64,000 nucleotides of DNA from Dryomyza anilis (Eukaryota; Arthropoda; Insecta; Diptera; Dryomyzidae). The notes beneath the pieces are model-generated. The model was not told where the DNA came from and did not search any database. It was given only the letters and a program-made list of their open reading frames with translations. Positions 23,516-34,675 of this stretch are shown here, one piece after another (within the stretch, counting starts at the first letter, position 1; each line of letters opens with the position of its first letter). The stretch is from assembly GCA_951804985.1 (NCBI GenBank), contig OX638133.1, positions 69,322,367 through 69,386,366 on the forward strand. The letters are read 5' to 3'. The position numbers and the translations under genes are program-made.

Positions 23516-25865
23516 GTCGATATTTTTTTTTGTTGTGCTGTGTTATTTAAGAACAATTAGCAATAGACAATTGATCAAAAATATCTAAAATGTAGTATGT
23601 AAGAAAGCCATATTATTAAATCTCAAAATCTTGTGAACACAATTTTAAAAATATTCAATTTCTACAGACACACCTTATCTATAAAAATTAACATTTTAAT
23701 TATAACTAAAAAAAAAAAGAAAATCTATCCAACTCAATCATCTTTGGCAATAATAATTTCCTAAATATTAAATAGAGCGAAACCTATTCATGCGTCTATA
23801 CATCTAGCTATTCGTCTATCTATCCGTTCGTTTGATAGTCTATTAATTAGTCGCTGACATTTCCACCACTCCCCATAGTTTGCGCTGTGTCTTTAATAAC
23901 CCTACGTGTTTCATACATTTTCCTTTGTGCTTCAAAGGTTTTCTTTGCGAATGACTTCATTTTTTATTTGGTACCAACCTATGTAATAGTTTGAGAAAAG
24001 AGCCTCGATATTAGGCCATAGCACCGATGTTACAGAGGGCGTGTGTAGGCCAAATTACGGGTTGTGTTTTCGAAGGTGTTTTTATGTGTTGTTTAGAGTA
24101 TGTCGCGGCGACAGTGTTACGTACTTCTAGGTAACTCATTAATAACAACGTTTTTCTCATGCAGTTATTATTATGCGCCACTGTTTATGCTACTAAATAA
24201 TTTTCTGAAAATTTCACATTTTTGAAAAATATACAATATACGTTGAAAAATATACAAATTATCAATTCACCTAGGGGTCTTAATTAACGTACAACATTAT
24301 GGTGTGTTGCGCACCAGTGACCCAGTTATAATTTGCTTTGTCATCTGCAGTTTTTATGATGCTCATAAGAAATTGGAATTTTGACAAAAAAAAAAAAACA
24401 AAAAAAACAAACTAATTAGCCTAATTGACAAATATTTGCAAATAATGTATAATTATTGCATTTAGTTAGTGGCGCTGTTTGCTTTAAGACAAGTTTTTCG
24501 ATATTAAATGAGATTTATTATAAATTGTTAATCCTGACCTAAACGAATGATTTATACAAACAATATATGAAATCGAAAACAATTTTACGAAAATATTTTA
24601 TGAAATAATTCGTACATAACTTCTGACACCTGAACTCAATTTTTTTTTGATGATGATTTAAAAAAATCACGTGACATATAGAGTTTTAAAGCGAATAATC
24701 TGTCTGGCCAGTTCCCAGTCTGATATTTGTTTTGATATCGTTACGAGATGTAGGAGAATTAGGATTGTTTTTGTCTGAGTTTTGACAGTACGACACATTT
24801 TACGAAATCGAATCGAAAAAAATCAAAGTTAGAGATTGCTTTGAAAAATATTGCCTTAAATATCATTTTTTCCCTTAAAATATAAATGTACGAGACATTT
24901 TTAAAATCATAAGCGAAAAAGCTAAGAGATCGAATATTTTTATCGAAGTTAGTTCGAGCAATTTACGAGATATCGAAGGGTATTCCAGTCATGACAGACT
25001 GGGTAGTAAATGTAAATTCAAATTCATTAAAAGTTGATAAGAAATTGTGTAGTTTTGCTAAAACTGTGCGACGATTAGTGAAGTCTTAATTAAATAATTA
25101 CACTACCCAACACGATTTTTGCCATAGACATTCCATAAATCAATTCTATATAATTTTCTGGAGCGGAATTTTACTGCATACACAATTTTTTTTTCTATTA
25201 CGTATCGTTTTTGAGAAAATGTCAATAGTATTTTTAAGCCGTTTTTGCCAACTACTTAGAATAATAAAATATTGTTTTGTGGAAAAATAGTGTAGCAAAA
25301 AAACTTAAACACAATATTTCTTTAAATTGTCCAGACTAATTTTAATATACTAAAGCTTATATTCTAATATTCCAATACATTTTTTAGATAATTGGATATA
25401 AACTCGGAAAATTTTAATTTTTTTAGAGAATGTTTTTTACCATTTGGGATTTAGTGATAAATCAAAAAAATGTTTATGGTTATCTAGAGCATAATCCAAA
25501 TTAACTATCAAAATTACTAACATTTTTCTAATTGATCCACTGCTTAAACTATTCGCTGACAACTTAATTTTGGTATTCTTTTATACAATAAATTTTCAAC
25601 AAAAATACTAATACCCCCAATCTGAAAATATCATTACTTCATATTAAAAATATGCATATTCTTAATGCATACTCAGTTTTTTTCTATGTTTTTCAGAAAA
25701 AATCGATTAAAAACGGTTATTTTTCAGTAATGTGTACATAAAATATACAAGCATTTTAAATTTTAACAGTTTTTGAAGCATATTTTAAAAATGAGAACTG
25801 ATACAAAAAAGTTCATTTTCATCTTTATTTCAACTATGTTCCGCATAATCATATATCATTTTTTT
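23516..25865. other. AT-rich intron-like sequence
   Basis: No gene is supported. 23780-24130 is less AT-rich, with CTATTCGTCTATCTATCCGT and other unique sequence, and may be regulatory. The rest is AT-rich with homopolymers. Confidence 0.3.
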
Positions 25866-27024
25866 ATACCCTACACTAAGAGTGAAAGGGTATATTCAGT
25901 TTGGTACGCCGTTTGTAACACCCAGAAGGAAGCATCTCCGGTATGGAAAAGTATATATATTCTTGATCAGCATGACCTCCTGAGTCGATTTAGCGATGTC
26001 CGTCTGTCCGTCTGTCTGTCTGTCCGTCTGTCTGTCCGTCTGTCTGTCTGTCTGTCTGTCTGTCTGTTGAAATCCCTAAGACTTTTAAAATTGAAGAGCT
26101 AGATAAATGAAACTTATAACTTAGATTACTAATATACCTACGCTGTATGTGCGAAAAAATTGGCGAGATCGGTCCATTGTGACCTATGATCCGACCACTT
26201 ATGTTCAAATACCTCATATAAAATGTACATATAAAGATCAATTTTTATGTATACGTGCTTAGGTAAACTTTTTTGGTCAAATATATATTGATATCATGCT
26301 CAAATACATGATAATAATGTTTTCCGGCGAAAAGACTTGTGGTCCACAAAAAAAAACACTAAGAGTGAAAGGGTATATTCAGTTTGGTACGCCGTTTGTA
26401 ACACCCAGAAGGAAGCATCTCCGGTATGGAAAAGTATATATATTCTTGATCAGCATGACCTCCTGAGTTGATTTAGCGATGTCCGTCTGTCCGTCTGTCT
26501 GTCTGTCCGTCTGTCTGTCTGTCCGTCTGTCTGTCCGTCTGTCTGTCTGTTGAAATCCCTAAGACTTTTAAAATTGAAGAGCTAGATAAATGAAACTTAT
26601 AACTTAGATTACTAATATACCTACGCTGTATGTGCGAAAAAATTGGCGAGATCGGTCCATTGTGACCTATGATCCGACCACTTATGTTCAAATACCTCAT
26701 ATAAAATGTACATATAAAGATCAATTTTTATGTATACGTGCTTAGGTAAACTTTTTTGGTCAAATATATATTGATATCATGCTCAAATACATGATAATAA
26801 TGTTTTCCGGCGAAAAGACTTGTGGTTCACAAAAAAAAAAAAAAATCGAAATTCGGTACACCTACCCATTTGTAAATATGGGTATCAAATGAATGGAAAT
26901 TCTTCAGCGATTGAATGTTTGTAGTTATTTTCAGGATTCGTATACCCTGGTGACCTATATATCACTTTGAATGGTAACCACACATATGTGTAGGGTATTT
27001 ATAGTCGGCTTAGACCGACTATAA
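25866..27024 (+). mobile_element. TATACCCT repeat with internal 483-bp tandem duplication
   Basis: The left end TATACCCT is faced at once by AGGGTATA. The right end is GTAGGGTATTTATAGTCGG followed by a 9-bp-stem hairpin (TATAGTCGG/CCGACTATA). The core from CACTAAGAGTGAAAGGGTAT to the AAAAGACTTGTGG segment is present twice in tandem (25874-26356 and 26357-26835), nearly identical except for the number of CTGT/CCGT units. Related fragments lie at 51143-51214 (minus), 57559-57830 and 60565-60730. ORFs reading the CTGT run are by-products. Family not assigned. Confidence 0.65.
25997..26069. repeat. CCGT/CTGT microsatellite, first unit
   Basis: A tetranucleotide run of CTGT and CCGT inside the first tandem copy; the second lies at about 26480-26551. 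Its length and order differ between the copies, showing slippage after the duplication. Confidence 0.9.
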
Positions 27025-27025
27025 T

Positions 27026-27927
27026 TTTGATAATCCCAACTATCATAATTACACCTACTTTAAAATTTCCCATGTGATCTAACCTTCCCAACTGGTTTTT
27101 ATTTATCATTGGATTGACAATGCTAAAATAATCGTTCAAAAATAGTCTAAAAACATCAATATTTTTCGAGTTAATATTCAAGTATTTTAAAAACCTATCG
27201 GAATAATAGTATATATCGGATATTGTAATTAGTCTTGACAATTGTAAGAAAAATTACATTTAAATTTTTTTTCGAAAATTGGTTGTGCTAGGGTTTGTAT
27301 TTTTTGTTTCTAAAGCCTGAAAATTTGAAAGCAATTTTCTTAAAAACGTCACGTAATAAAAAAAAATCTTGAGTATGCAGTCAAAAATCAGAAGCCGCGA
27401 ATTATATTGATCTATTGGGATGTCCATGGAAAACAATTTTACTCGTTTTGTTGATTAGTGTTATAGTTTCCAAATTCCACAAATATTTACACGACGATAC
27501 ATTTATATTACCAAAAATAAACTTTCGTATTGTGAAATAGATCCCAATAGTCCAGGCCTTGCCAGTAGAATCCCTGCTATACTCAATACACATTCTGCCA
27601 TCACTGAAGCTAGCACACCTTCTAGAGAATCAGCCCCAATCGATTTGGTGACTATTTCTAATATTTTTCAAATACAAAAGCTCACCTTCTAATGGAATGC
27701 TAACAGTAATGAGTCAAACTATTTTTGGAGACCTTCTGAGAGCCGTTCTCTGAGAAACGAATACGGAAGTCCTGCAAAAATGTTCATTTCATAATAAAAA
27801 AGAAGAAAGGAAATCATTTAGTCTGGATGGTGTTCTACCTGTTTGAGAATCAGTGCTAGCATAGCTTCTTACGCCTGAAATTTACTACTGAGATATTTTT
27901 ATTTTATGATGAATTTTTCTCTGTGTA
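27026..27927. other. AT-rich sequence, no gene seen
   Basis: Short minus ORFs at 26999 and 27402 have no motif. No repeat boundaries were found. Confidence 0.35.
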
Positions 27928-28009
27928 CACTCAAAATAAAAAGTCTGCTATTAATAGCAAACTCTGAATGCTAAATTTTAGCAAACTTTAAATTGCATTT
28001 ACAGCATAC

Positions 28010-29257
28010 TTTTTTTTTTTTTTTTTTTACAAATTAACCAACGCTCAGGGGATGCCCCCTATTCATGCAATGCATGGAGGGAGGAAAGATGGAGTAGTGT
28101 CGGTGAATGTTTGTTTTGAACTTGCCAATATCAAAAATGTCGGGAAAAACAGACGCAGGGAGATTGTTCCACAAACGTATCGTGCGACTGATGAACGAAT
28201 TCGCTCGGTAATGCGTGGTTCTATTGAGAGCCGAGTGAACTACGAAGGGGTGGGCTTGGTTCGATGCCCGAGTAGAACGAGAGGACACGCGACCTCGTGG
28301 AATCAGGCCATGTATTTCCCTCGAACACTTACCATTGTAATACCTATAGAACAGGCTTACACACCCTACGGTCCTTCGGTGCTCAAGAGAACCAATAGAG
28401 GATGAAATATTTTCATCCCCTATTAAATATATTGCACGCTGTTGAATTCGATCCAGGAACTCCAAAGAAGATTTTGAAGCTCCTGCCCATATGTGCGAAT
28501 TGTATTCCATCTTATGCCGAATATAGGTGGTGTAGACAGTGCGCAAGTCAGCAGGAGTGAAGTATGTCTTACACCGTTTTAAAAAACCGAGGCACTTGGC
28601 CGCCTCTTTCGACACGTCAAATATGTGATCATTCCAACGGAGATCACATTGAATTGATATGCCCAGAACGTCAAGAGCAGCTGACTCTGCAATATCCACA
28701 GCACCCATATTAAGGGGAGGTAGGGTTGAATCCATTGTTTTAAGGTCATTATTGAGTGTGTCATTCATAGTGCGTCTTTTACTCTCAATCTCCAAAGAGG
28801 TTGGGCGCTTTTTGAACGAGTATGAATGACAAATGTTGCTATCATCTGCAAAGGAATGGATTGTGTTCTGGGTCAATGACAGAAGGTCATTGATAAATAC
28901 CAGAAATAGGGACGGGGATAGGACCGAACCCTGCGGAACTCCAGAATTGATGAAATGTTGTTCCGAAAGAACACCATCCATCGCAACTCGTATTGAACGA
29001 CCCTGGAGAAAACTCGATATCCATCGAGTAAAAGATTCACCAACACCATATTCAATTAGTTTTGAAACGACGGCTTTATGCCACACTCGATCAAAAGCCT
29101 TGGAGATATCAAGAGCAACAGCCTTGCTCTCCCCGAAAAGGTGAACACAATTATTCCACTTTTCGGAGAGGACCGCCATCAAGTCACCTGTGGATCTGGT
29201 CCTACGGAAACCGTATTGTCGGTCACTGAGCAATTCGTTGTGCTCAAGATAGTTCAC
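28010..29257 (-). pseudogene. Non-LTR retrotransposon reverse transcriptase, 5'-truncated
   Basis: An uninterrupted 407-codon frame encodes the C-terminal part of a LINE ORF2. It has LLSDRQYGFRRTRST, motif A ALDISKAFDRVWH with the catalytic Asp, motif B SGVPQGSVLSP, and motif C FADD followed by SNI, then thumb and C-terminal sequence ending at 28034. The stop is followed within a few bases by a 19-nt poly(A) (plus-strand T run 28010-28028), the usual 3' end. Readable frame extends upstream to about 29287 (ESVINFHFVNY), where the copy is truncated, as is typical. Between NDLK and TMDST the usual stretch after the FADD motif is missing, an internal deletion. Jockey/CR1-type by general appearance, clade not fixed. 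Endonuclease and ORF1 are absent, so it is not autonomous. It lies inside another element. Confidence 0.9.
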
Positions 29258-29514
29258 AAAGTGGAAGTTAATTACGCTCTCCGCAAATAGCGAACTGTTT
29301 TCTGGGAATCTTAGTTCTGCTAGTGATCAAGATCGTGCTAGTGTCACTGGTGTGCATATCGCTAGAATAACTAACCTGCACTAGATGGCGCCATAGTCAC
29401 GAGACGCTGCAGCTAAATGTGTCTATAATTCGTAGACTCTTATTCGACAACATGTTTATTTAAAAGAGATATTTCTTCTATGTATTAATAACGCACGCAT
29501 GCAAGGTAAAATAA

Positions 29515-29596
29515 AAAAATAAGATAAATAAAAATAAATAAAATAAATAAAAATAAATAAAAATAAATAAAAATAAATAAAATAAATAAATAACAA
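29515..29596. repeat. AAATAAATA microsatellite
   Basis: Nearly pure AAATAAATAA units inside the right part of the interrupted TA element. Confidence 0.9.
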
Positions 29597-29684
29597 TAAA
29601 TCCAGCGCTTTCCTCTTTACAACAAACATTTTGTCTATATTGGCAACCTTTTTTGCTACTGTTACAGACTTTTTATTTTGAGTG

Positions 29685-30716
29685 TAGTACTGAGTAATTT
29701 GAGTAATTTGCTTGATATTTACGAGTATCGTGAGCTATAGCCGGTAGCGTTTTTCTACACTTAAACTAAGCTACACATCATCCTCATCACTATGAAGCCA
29801 GTCAGTCAGTCATTCAGTCGTTGTCGTCGTCTTGGTCGACTTCTTGGTCATAAATAAATGGGTTTCTGTTTTTGTGCCACCAGAATGCGTCACACCTGGA
29901 TGGTTGGATACTTTTTGTTTGGAGTTTTTTTATACTCTTTACTTCTACATGATCTTTTCATGGTGCCTTCTTATTTTGAGTGGTCGGTCGAGCACATTGT
30001 GGGGCTGTTTGGTGTTCTTCTTCTTCGATTTTAATTTATCTTGTTGCCACTTCTTTTCTAGTAATTCATTCGTTCGTTCGTATTTAGTTGTGAAATTTTA
30101 CCCACTGTAGCCTGTGGAGCTGCAGGAGCCTCAAATAGGTAGGTACCAGACAAGTTTCTTTCTTTACCGAGACCGACATTAGCGAACAATGACTTTTTGT
30201 GGTTGGCTGGAATTAACTGGTTTTCGGTTTTGATTTTTAGCAAAACTGAAAAAAAAATCTTAACTTAATATATAATATATATTTTTGTTGTTAAAATACA
30301 GAGAATAGTTGTGCTCAAAACTACACAAAAAGTGTTAAACGCGTTACTCTTTAGTATTGTTTTTTTATGTTGACAGAAGTCACAGACACTCTTCATTCTT
30401 TTTGATGTATCGAGGTCAATTTTTAATGACACTGCTTGTGGGCAAAACGTGCTGCAATTACCTAGGCAGGAAAGTGACTGGTGACGAGATTTATTTTTAT
30501 TTTTCGGTTTTGCTCGGATTCATCCCTGAATTCGCATGAATTATTTTGCAACAAACATGTTTTGAATATTTTTTTGATTTATCGTCAGTAGAGTCAACAA
30601 TATATTTTTTTGATAAAGATTGTTGACTCAACTATTACACGATTAGTAGAGACGTTAGAGTGTTAAAGTATTTGTTTTAAGTAGTTCTGTATACCCTTTC
30701 TAATAACATAAAATTA
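29685..30716. other. Unique, partly less AT-rich sequence
   Basis: 29750-30240 contains unique sequence with CAGTCAGTCAGTCATTCAGT and CGTCGTCGTC-like segments of promoter-like composition. Small ORFs at 29832, 30058 and 30357 lack motifs. No splice donor of good quality follows, so no exon is called. Confidence 0.3.
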
Positions 30717-30984
30717 TATATATCGTCGTTCTAGAACGAAAAGTCACCAAATACATTTTTATGAAAAACTTAATTTTCGAGTTTGTTGATTAATATTATA
30801 AAAAATAATTGATGCATTTTTAATGTTGAAAATTCAACTAATAGATTTAAATTTTCTTATCATGTGGTAAAAAAATTGAGATCATCGATTAAAAATTGAC
30901 AGATTTATAAAGGTTTTTGTAAATGAATATTTGGCATTTTGAAAATATATTTGGTGACTTTTCGTTCTACAACGACGATATATA
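30717..30984. mobile_element. MITE, ATATATCG family copy 2
   Basis: Ends are ATATATCGTCGTTCTAGAAC then GAAAAGTCACCAAATA, and the inverse TATTTGGTGACTTTTCGTTC then TACAACGACGATATA. The interior matches 2724-2982 in reverse orientation. No coding capacity. Confidence 0.75.
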
Positions 30985-31124
30985 AAAACAACAATAACTT
31001 AAGTAGTTCATATTTATTATACACGTAAACAACAATATGTTAATGACATGATTGTGGCAAACAATTTTAACTGTTATAATTTCTGTGTGTGAAGTTAAAA
31101 AGATCGCTAATTTAGCAAAAATTT

Positions 31125-31372
31125 GCTATAATTTTTTATTGGTGCAAGTTAAAATAGTGGTGTAAAGGTATTAATTGTTTGTTTTTAAAGCACCTATCGA
31201 TTGGCATCATTATTCAAAAATATTTTGCCAAACATTTTTTCCTGCAAAAAACAAATGGCAAATTAATGTTTGGCAAAATTTTAATTAATGATGCAGATGA
31301 TAGGTGCTTTAAAAACAAACAATAAATGCCTTTACATTACTATTTAATCTTGTACCATTAAAGAGTTGTAGC
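31125..31372. mobile_element. Foldback MITE, first of two
   Basis: Arms are inverted: GCTATAATTTTTTATTGGTG with AAAGGTATTAATTGTTTGTT and AAGCACCTATCGATTGGCAT on the left, mirrored by ATGCAGATGATAGGTGCTTT and AACAAACAATAAATGCCTTT through GTTGTAGC on the right. The loop holds TTTTTCCTGCAAAAAAC. A second copy begins 69 bp further on. Confidence 0.8.
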
Positions 31373-31440
31373 AAAAAAACGAAAAGATTCGCCCCTTTGG
31401 CATGACAAGATTTTCAATTTTTCCAATTTCTTCGTTTTTT

Positions 31441-31691
31441 GCTATAATTTTTTATTGGTGCAAAATAAAATAGTGGTGTAAAGGTATTAATTGTTTGTTT
31501 TTAAAGCACCTATCGATTGGCATCATTATTCAAAAATATTTTGCCAAACATTTTTTCCTGCAAAAACAAATGGCAAATTAATGTTTGATAAAATATTTTT
31601 AATTAATGATGCCAATAGGTAGGTGCTTTAAAATCAAACAATTAATGCCTTTACATTACTATTTTATCTTGCGCTAATAAAAAGTTATAGC
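31441..31691. mobile_element. Foldback MITE, second of two
   Basis: Same family, same orientation and nearly the same sequence as 31125-31372, ending GTTATAGC. The spacer between the copies (31373-31440) is not part of either. The close spacing suggests either a tandem duplication or insertion into a preferred site. Confidence 0.8.
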
Positions 31692-33368
31692 ATAAAAAAC
31701 AAAAATATTTGCGTTTTGATCAGGATATAGCCTCACAAAATCCGTATTTATAATTCTGTAGGTTATCCAAATCTAAAGATATTTTATATACGTTATAATA
31801 ATTGACGAATAAACCAAAATAACAGAAAAAATTGAAAATAATATAAATTTTGCTAATATTTAAAGCACTTCAAACTTTAGAATTTGATTTTCCAACATTT
31901 TTAAAAATGCACATTAGCTCCTTTGGCATGACAGTGACGATATCATTTGAAGGAATGTGTTACCATGAAAGTGATAAAGTGACTAATGTGACCAAAATTC
32001 TGGAGTTGTACGAATTAAACATAGTTTGTTAGAAAGGTCCTTTCATTACCTATCCAATGATGCCAAGCACTAATAACGCATTTTAGATTATACGAATACG
32101 AGAAAGGTATTTCTTTTTAAGTGACCGTTGAAATTTAAGTTCGAATTGTATTAAAATGAAAATGATTATTAATTGTGGCAATCAAAAAGTGTAATATTAA
32201 TGGTTGCCAGAACCATGATACAATTGATATTATCAGCATCCAATAATTTTGTATCTGTAAATGTTCAAAATACGCACAAATGAGAGTTTAAATAAATATT
32301 TTTTTTCCGACATCAATTATTTTATATATTTGCCACAACCATAAACACTTACCGCTTTCTAACAGGGTACTAAAAATTGTATTATTTGCACTGCACTGAC
32401 GCATCATTTTTTTATATTCCAAGAATATAAAAAAAATGTTCGTGCTTTTAAAAATTTGCGTTAAAGGTCATGATTGTTTTAAATTTCTGCAAAATTCCAA
32501 ACTAAACTCACTTCTATTTTTAACAATTGCTGCTGACAAATACAAATTGTCACGCAATATTTACATTATATGCGACACATAACTCTTCCTACAATTCACA
32601 CCTCTTTACGCATTTCATTTGAAAAAGTAGTTGGTGTTTTCAACACTTTCTTTGAGCATAGATTAAGTTAATGTTTTAGATCTATAAAAAATTTCTATCT
32701 GCTTAATGGTCTATAAAAAATCAATTTAGTAAAAACATCATCACTGACAACACAGAATATGTAAAATTTATACGAAAAGTTTTATTAAAAAAATATATTT
32801 ATGATACTCTTCGTCTGCTGTGTGTTTTTAATCATGTTTATTATATATTATTAGTTTTTGCACAAAATCCCTGTATCCTTAATATATAACATTTTATATT
32901 TTCATTAAAAACATCGCTTTATTGTACGTGTTTCTCATGGCATAGTATAGACGAATTTTGTAAAAATATTTTAGCTTTTAACAAAACGACGACTATCATG
33001 GCGGACATAATATTTTAACCCTAGCTGAAAATCCTACCACCCCTTCCACTTCCCACACTATATGACACACCCCTCAATGAGTTGGTAGAAAAACATTGAG
33101 TCAGTGTGGTGTTTTCATTAGAAATCCACTTACACATAAACATGTCTGCAAAATGACAAAAACGTGCGAAAACAAAATTAACCCATGACTTGTGCGCCGT
33201 CATTTTACCACTCTCTGAATCTACCAGCCATTGTCATAGAAAAAAATAAAAAAAAAACAAGAAAATCAATTTTGTGCAGGACTACTTCATGCAGTTCAGA
33301 GTGAATTTCATTAATACTGCTAAATATTTAAAATTTTAACTTTTTGTTGGCAAACAAATTTTGTACTT
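31692..33368. other. AT-rich intron-like sequence
   Basis: No supported gene or repeat. ORFs at 31850 and 33021 lack motifs. Confidence 0.35.
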
Positions 33369-33501
33369 ACACGTAGAAAAAATGCTTTGATTTCAAAATA
33401 ACCATATGCATATTACGACTAATATCAAATTATTATTTTAAATAATAAAAATTAGTTCTTTTAATTATGTTTTCAATGAACATATATTTTTTTTACGGTG
33501 T
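33369..33501. repeat. Possible small MITE
   Basis: ACACGTAGAAAAAAT at the left and ATTTTTTTTACGGTGT at the right are imperfectly inverted around 130 bp of AT-rich sequence. No second copy was found in the window, so this is weak. Confidence 0.25.
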
Positions 33502-33700
33502 GACTCATAATAACTGTCAGTAAAGTAAAGTGCAATAAAAACTAAAGTAGTCCATGAAATTTGACAAATCTATACCTATCAGTCGGGCTTTGAATTGAGT
33601 AACAGTTATTTATTTCCTAGTACTAGTTTTACTGAGCAGATAGTTCCAAACTCAAAAGTCCAATTAATTGAAACCTGGCAATGTAGATGACATTTTTATA

Positions 33701-34008
33701 ATAATAATAATAGTTTGGCGCTACAGTCCTGTATAGAACTTCGGCCGAGCTCTCGCACCATTTTGAGCTGTGCGTGTTATATTTGTACTCAAAGTGGTGG
33801 GACCTACAGTTTATTGCCGAATCCGAACGGCGGGTGAGAGCTTTTTCATAGGCAATGTTTTACTCTCGTAGGTTTGCCATTTACTGACGAGAGGTAGCGC
33901 GGTATAGAAAAATGTTTCTATGAAAAGATGTTGTTAGCCCCAGTCCAGGCTTGAACCGGGGACCTTTCGGCTCGCAGTCCAACGCACTAACCACTGAGCT
34001 ACCGCGGC
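33701..34008 (-). mobile_element. tRNA-derived SINE, copy 2 (most complete)
   Basis: Read on the minus strand it starts GCCGCGGTAGCTCAGTGG, containing the A box, followed by the B box GGTTCAAGCCT within the first 72 bases. The SINE body follows, and the tail is TTATTATTATTAT. A 9-bp direct repeat ACATTTTTA flanks it (33690-33698 and 34010-34018). This copy defines the full 5' end of the family in the window. Confidence 0.85.
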
Positions 34009-34157
34009 TACATTTTTAGGTTGATATAAAAACGACAAATTTTGTCAACACCAGTCTTTAGTACAAATCATAGATCCCAAATCATAATTTTTCGTGTCAT
34101 TTTGAAATTAATCCACTGCCAATTTATGTCTTGAGAATGTCTGTGAGACTCACTGAA

Positions 34158-34223
34158 CGATTATTCTGTTGATTATAATTATCCTGTATCCATGATTATT
34201 CTGTTGATTATAATTTTCCTGTA
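34158..34223. repeat. Short direct duplication
   Basis: GATTATTCTGTTGATTATAA followed by TTATCCTGTA occurs twice in tandem, about 35 bp apart. It overlaps no supported gene. Confidence 0.7.
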
Positions 34224-34486
34224 GGAGTAACATTTTTCATCCGTAAATAAAAATTTATGTTCTTCAATAATGTTCTTGCATATGTTCTTTGCACTTTTCT
34301 ACTCGAAACAAATTTTATTTGTCCATGCACTGGTTGACTTTGATGCCTAAATTGTTTTTCAGTGTTCTCCGCATGGATACACTGGATATTTGCATGTCCT
34401 TTTCCATAGAAGCTCCCGACATTCGCTGAATTTTGTCGAATTCTTTCTCTGACGTATATCGCTGTTCCATTCGTGAGAACTGTAGG

Positions 34487-34665
34487 AAATCCCATTAAAA
34501 GTCAATAGGACAATTATGGATTTAATAGTACACAAAAAAAAATATTTTCATATAAACTCAATGGCAATGTGGCAATGGTATTTTCTAGTATTTAATGGTA
34601 TTTTTCGATTAAAATATTTATAATAGTAAAAAACTGTTATTTATATAGTATTTTTTTTTGGTTGT
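34487..34665 (-). mobile_element. CACCCAG MITE, copy 1 (degraded)
   Basis: Read in reverse it matches the copies at 40951 and 41332. ACTATATAAATAACAGTTTT, TAATCGAAAAATACCATTAA and CATTGCCATTGAGTTTATAT-like segments appear in the same order. Terminal bases have diverged and the far end is truncated. Confidence 0.65.
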
Positions 34666-34675
34666 ATCCTTTGAA

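Larger units (their letters stand above)
27928..29684. mobile_element. TA-flanked TIR element interrupted by a LINE
   Basis: A perfect 20-bp terminal inverted repeat, CACTCAAAATAAAAAGTCTG at the left and its inverse at the right end (29665-29684), is flanked by TA on both sides. Inside the right end, GTAGCAAAAAAGGTTGC (reverse strand) matches the copy at 57131-57235. A LINE fragment (28010-29287) is inserted, and an AAATA-rich microsatellite lies at 29515-29596. It belongs to the same CACTCAAAATAA-ended group as 35846-38369 and 46622-47385, but the interior differs. Confidence 0.75.

Noticed and set aside
25773..26724. ORFs containing the CLSV/TDRQ runs
   Set aside because: They read the CCGT/CTGT microsatellite of a dispersed repeat, and both tandem copies give the same artefact.
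28052..29290. Plus-strand ORFs opposite the reverse transcriptase
   Set aside because: They are antisense to a frame with clear RT motifs and have no motif of their own.
33937..34008. tRNA gene
   Set aside because: A and B boxes are present but the sequence continues into a SINE body and tail and is repeated elsewhere. The cloverleaf was not confirmed, so it is called a SINE head.
34208..34495. 95-codon minus ORF next to a MITE
   Set aside because: No recognised domain. It begins beside a degraded MITE end, so chance is more likely.
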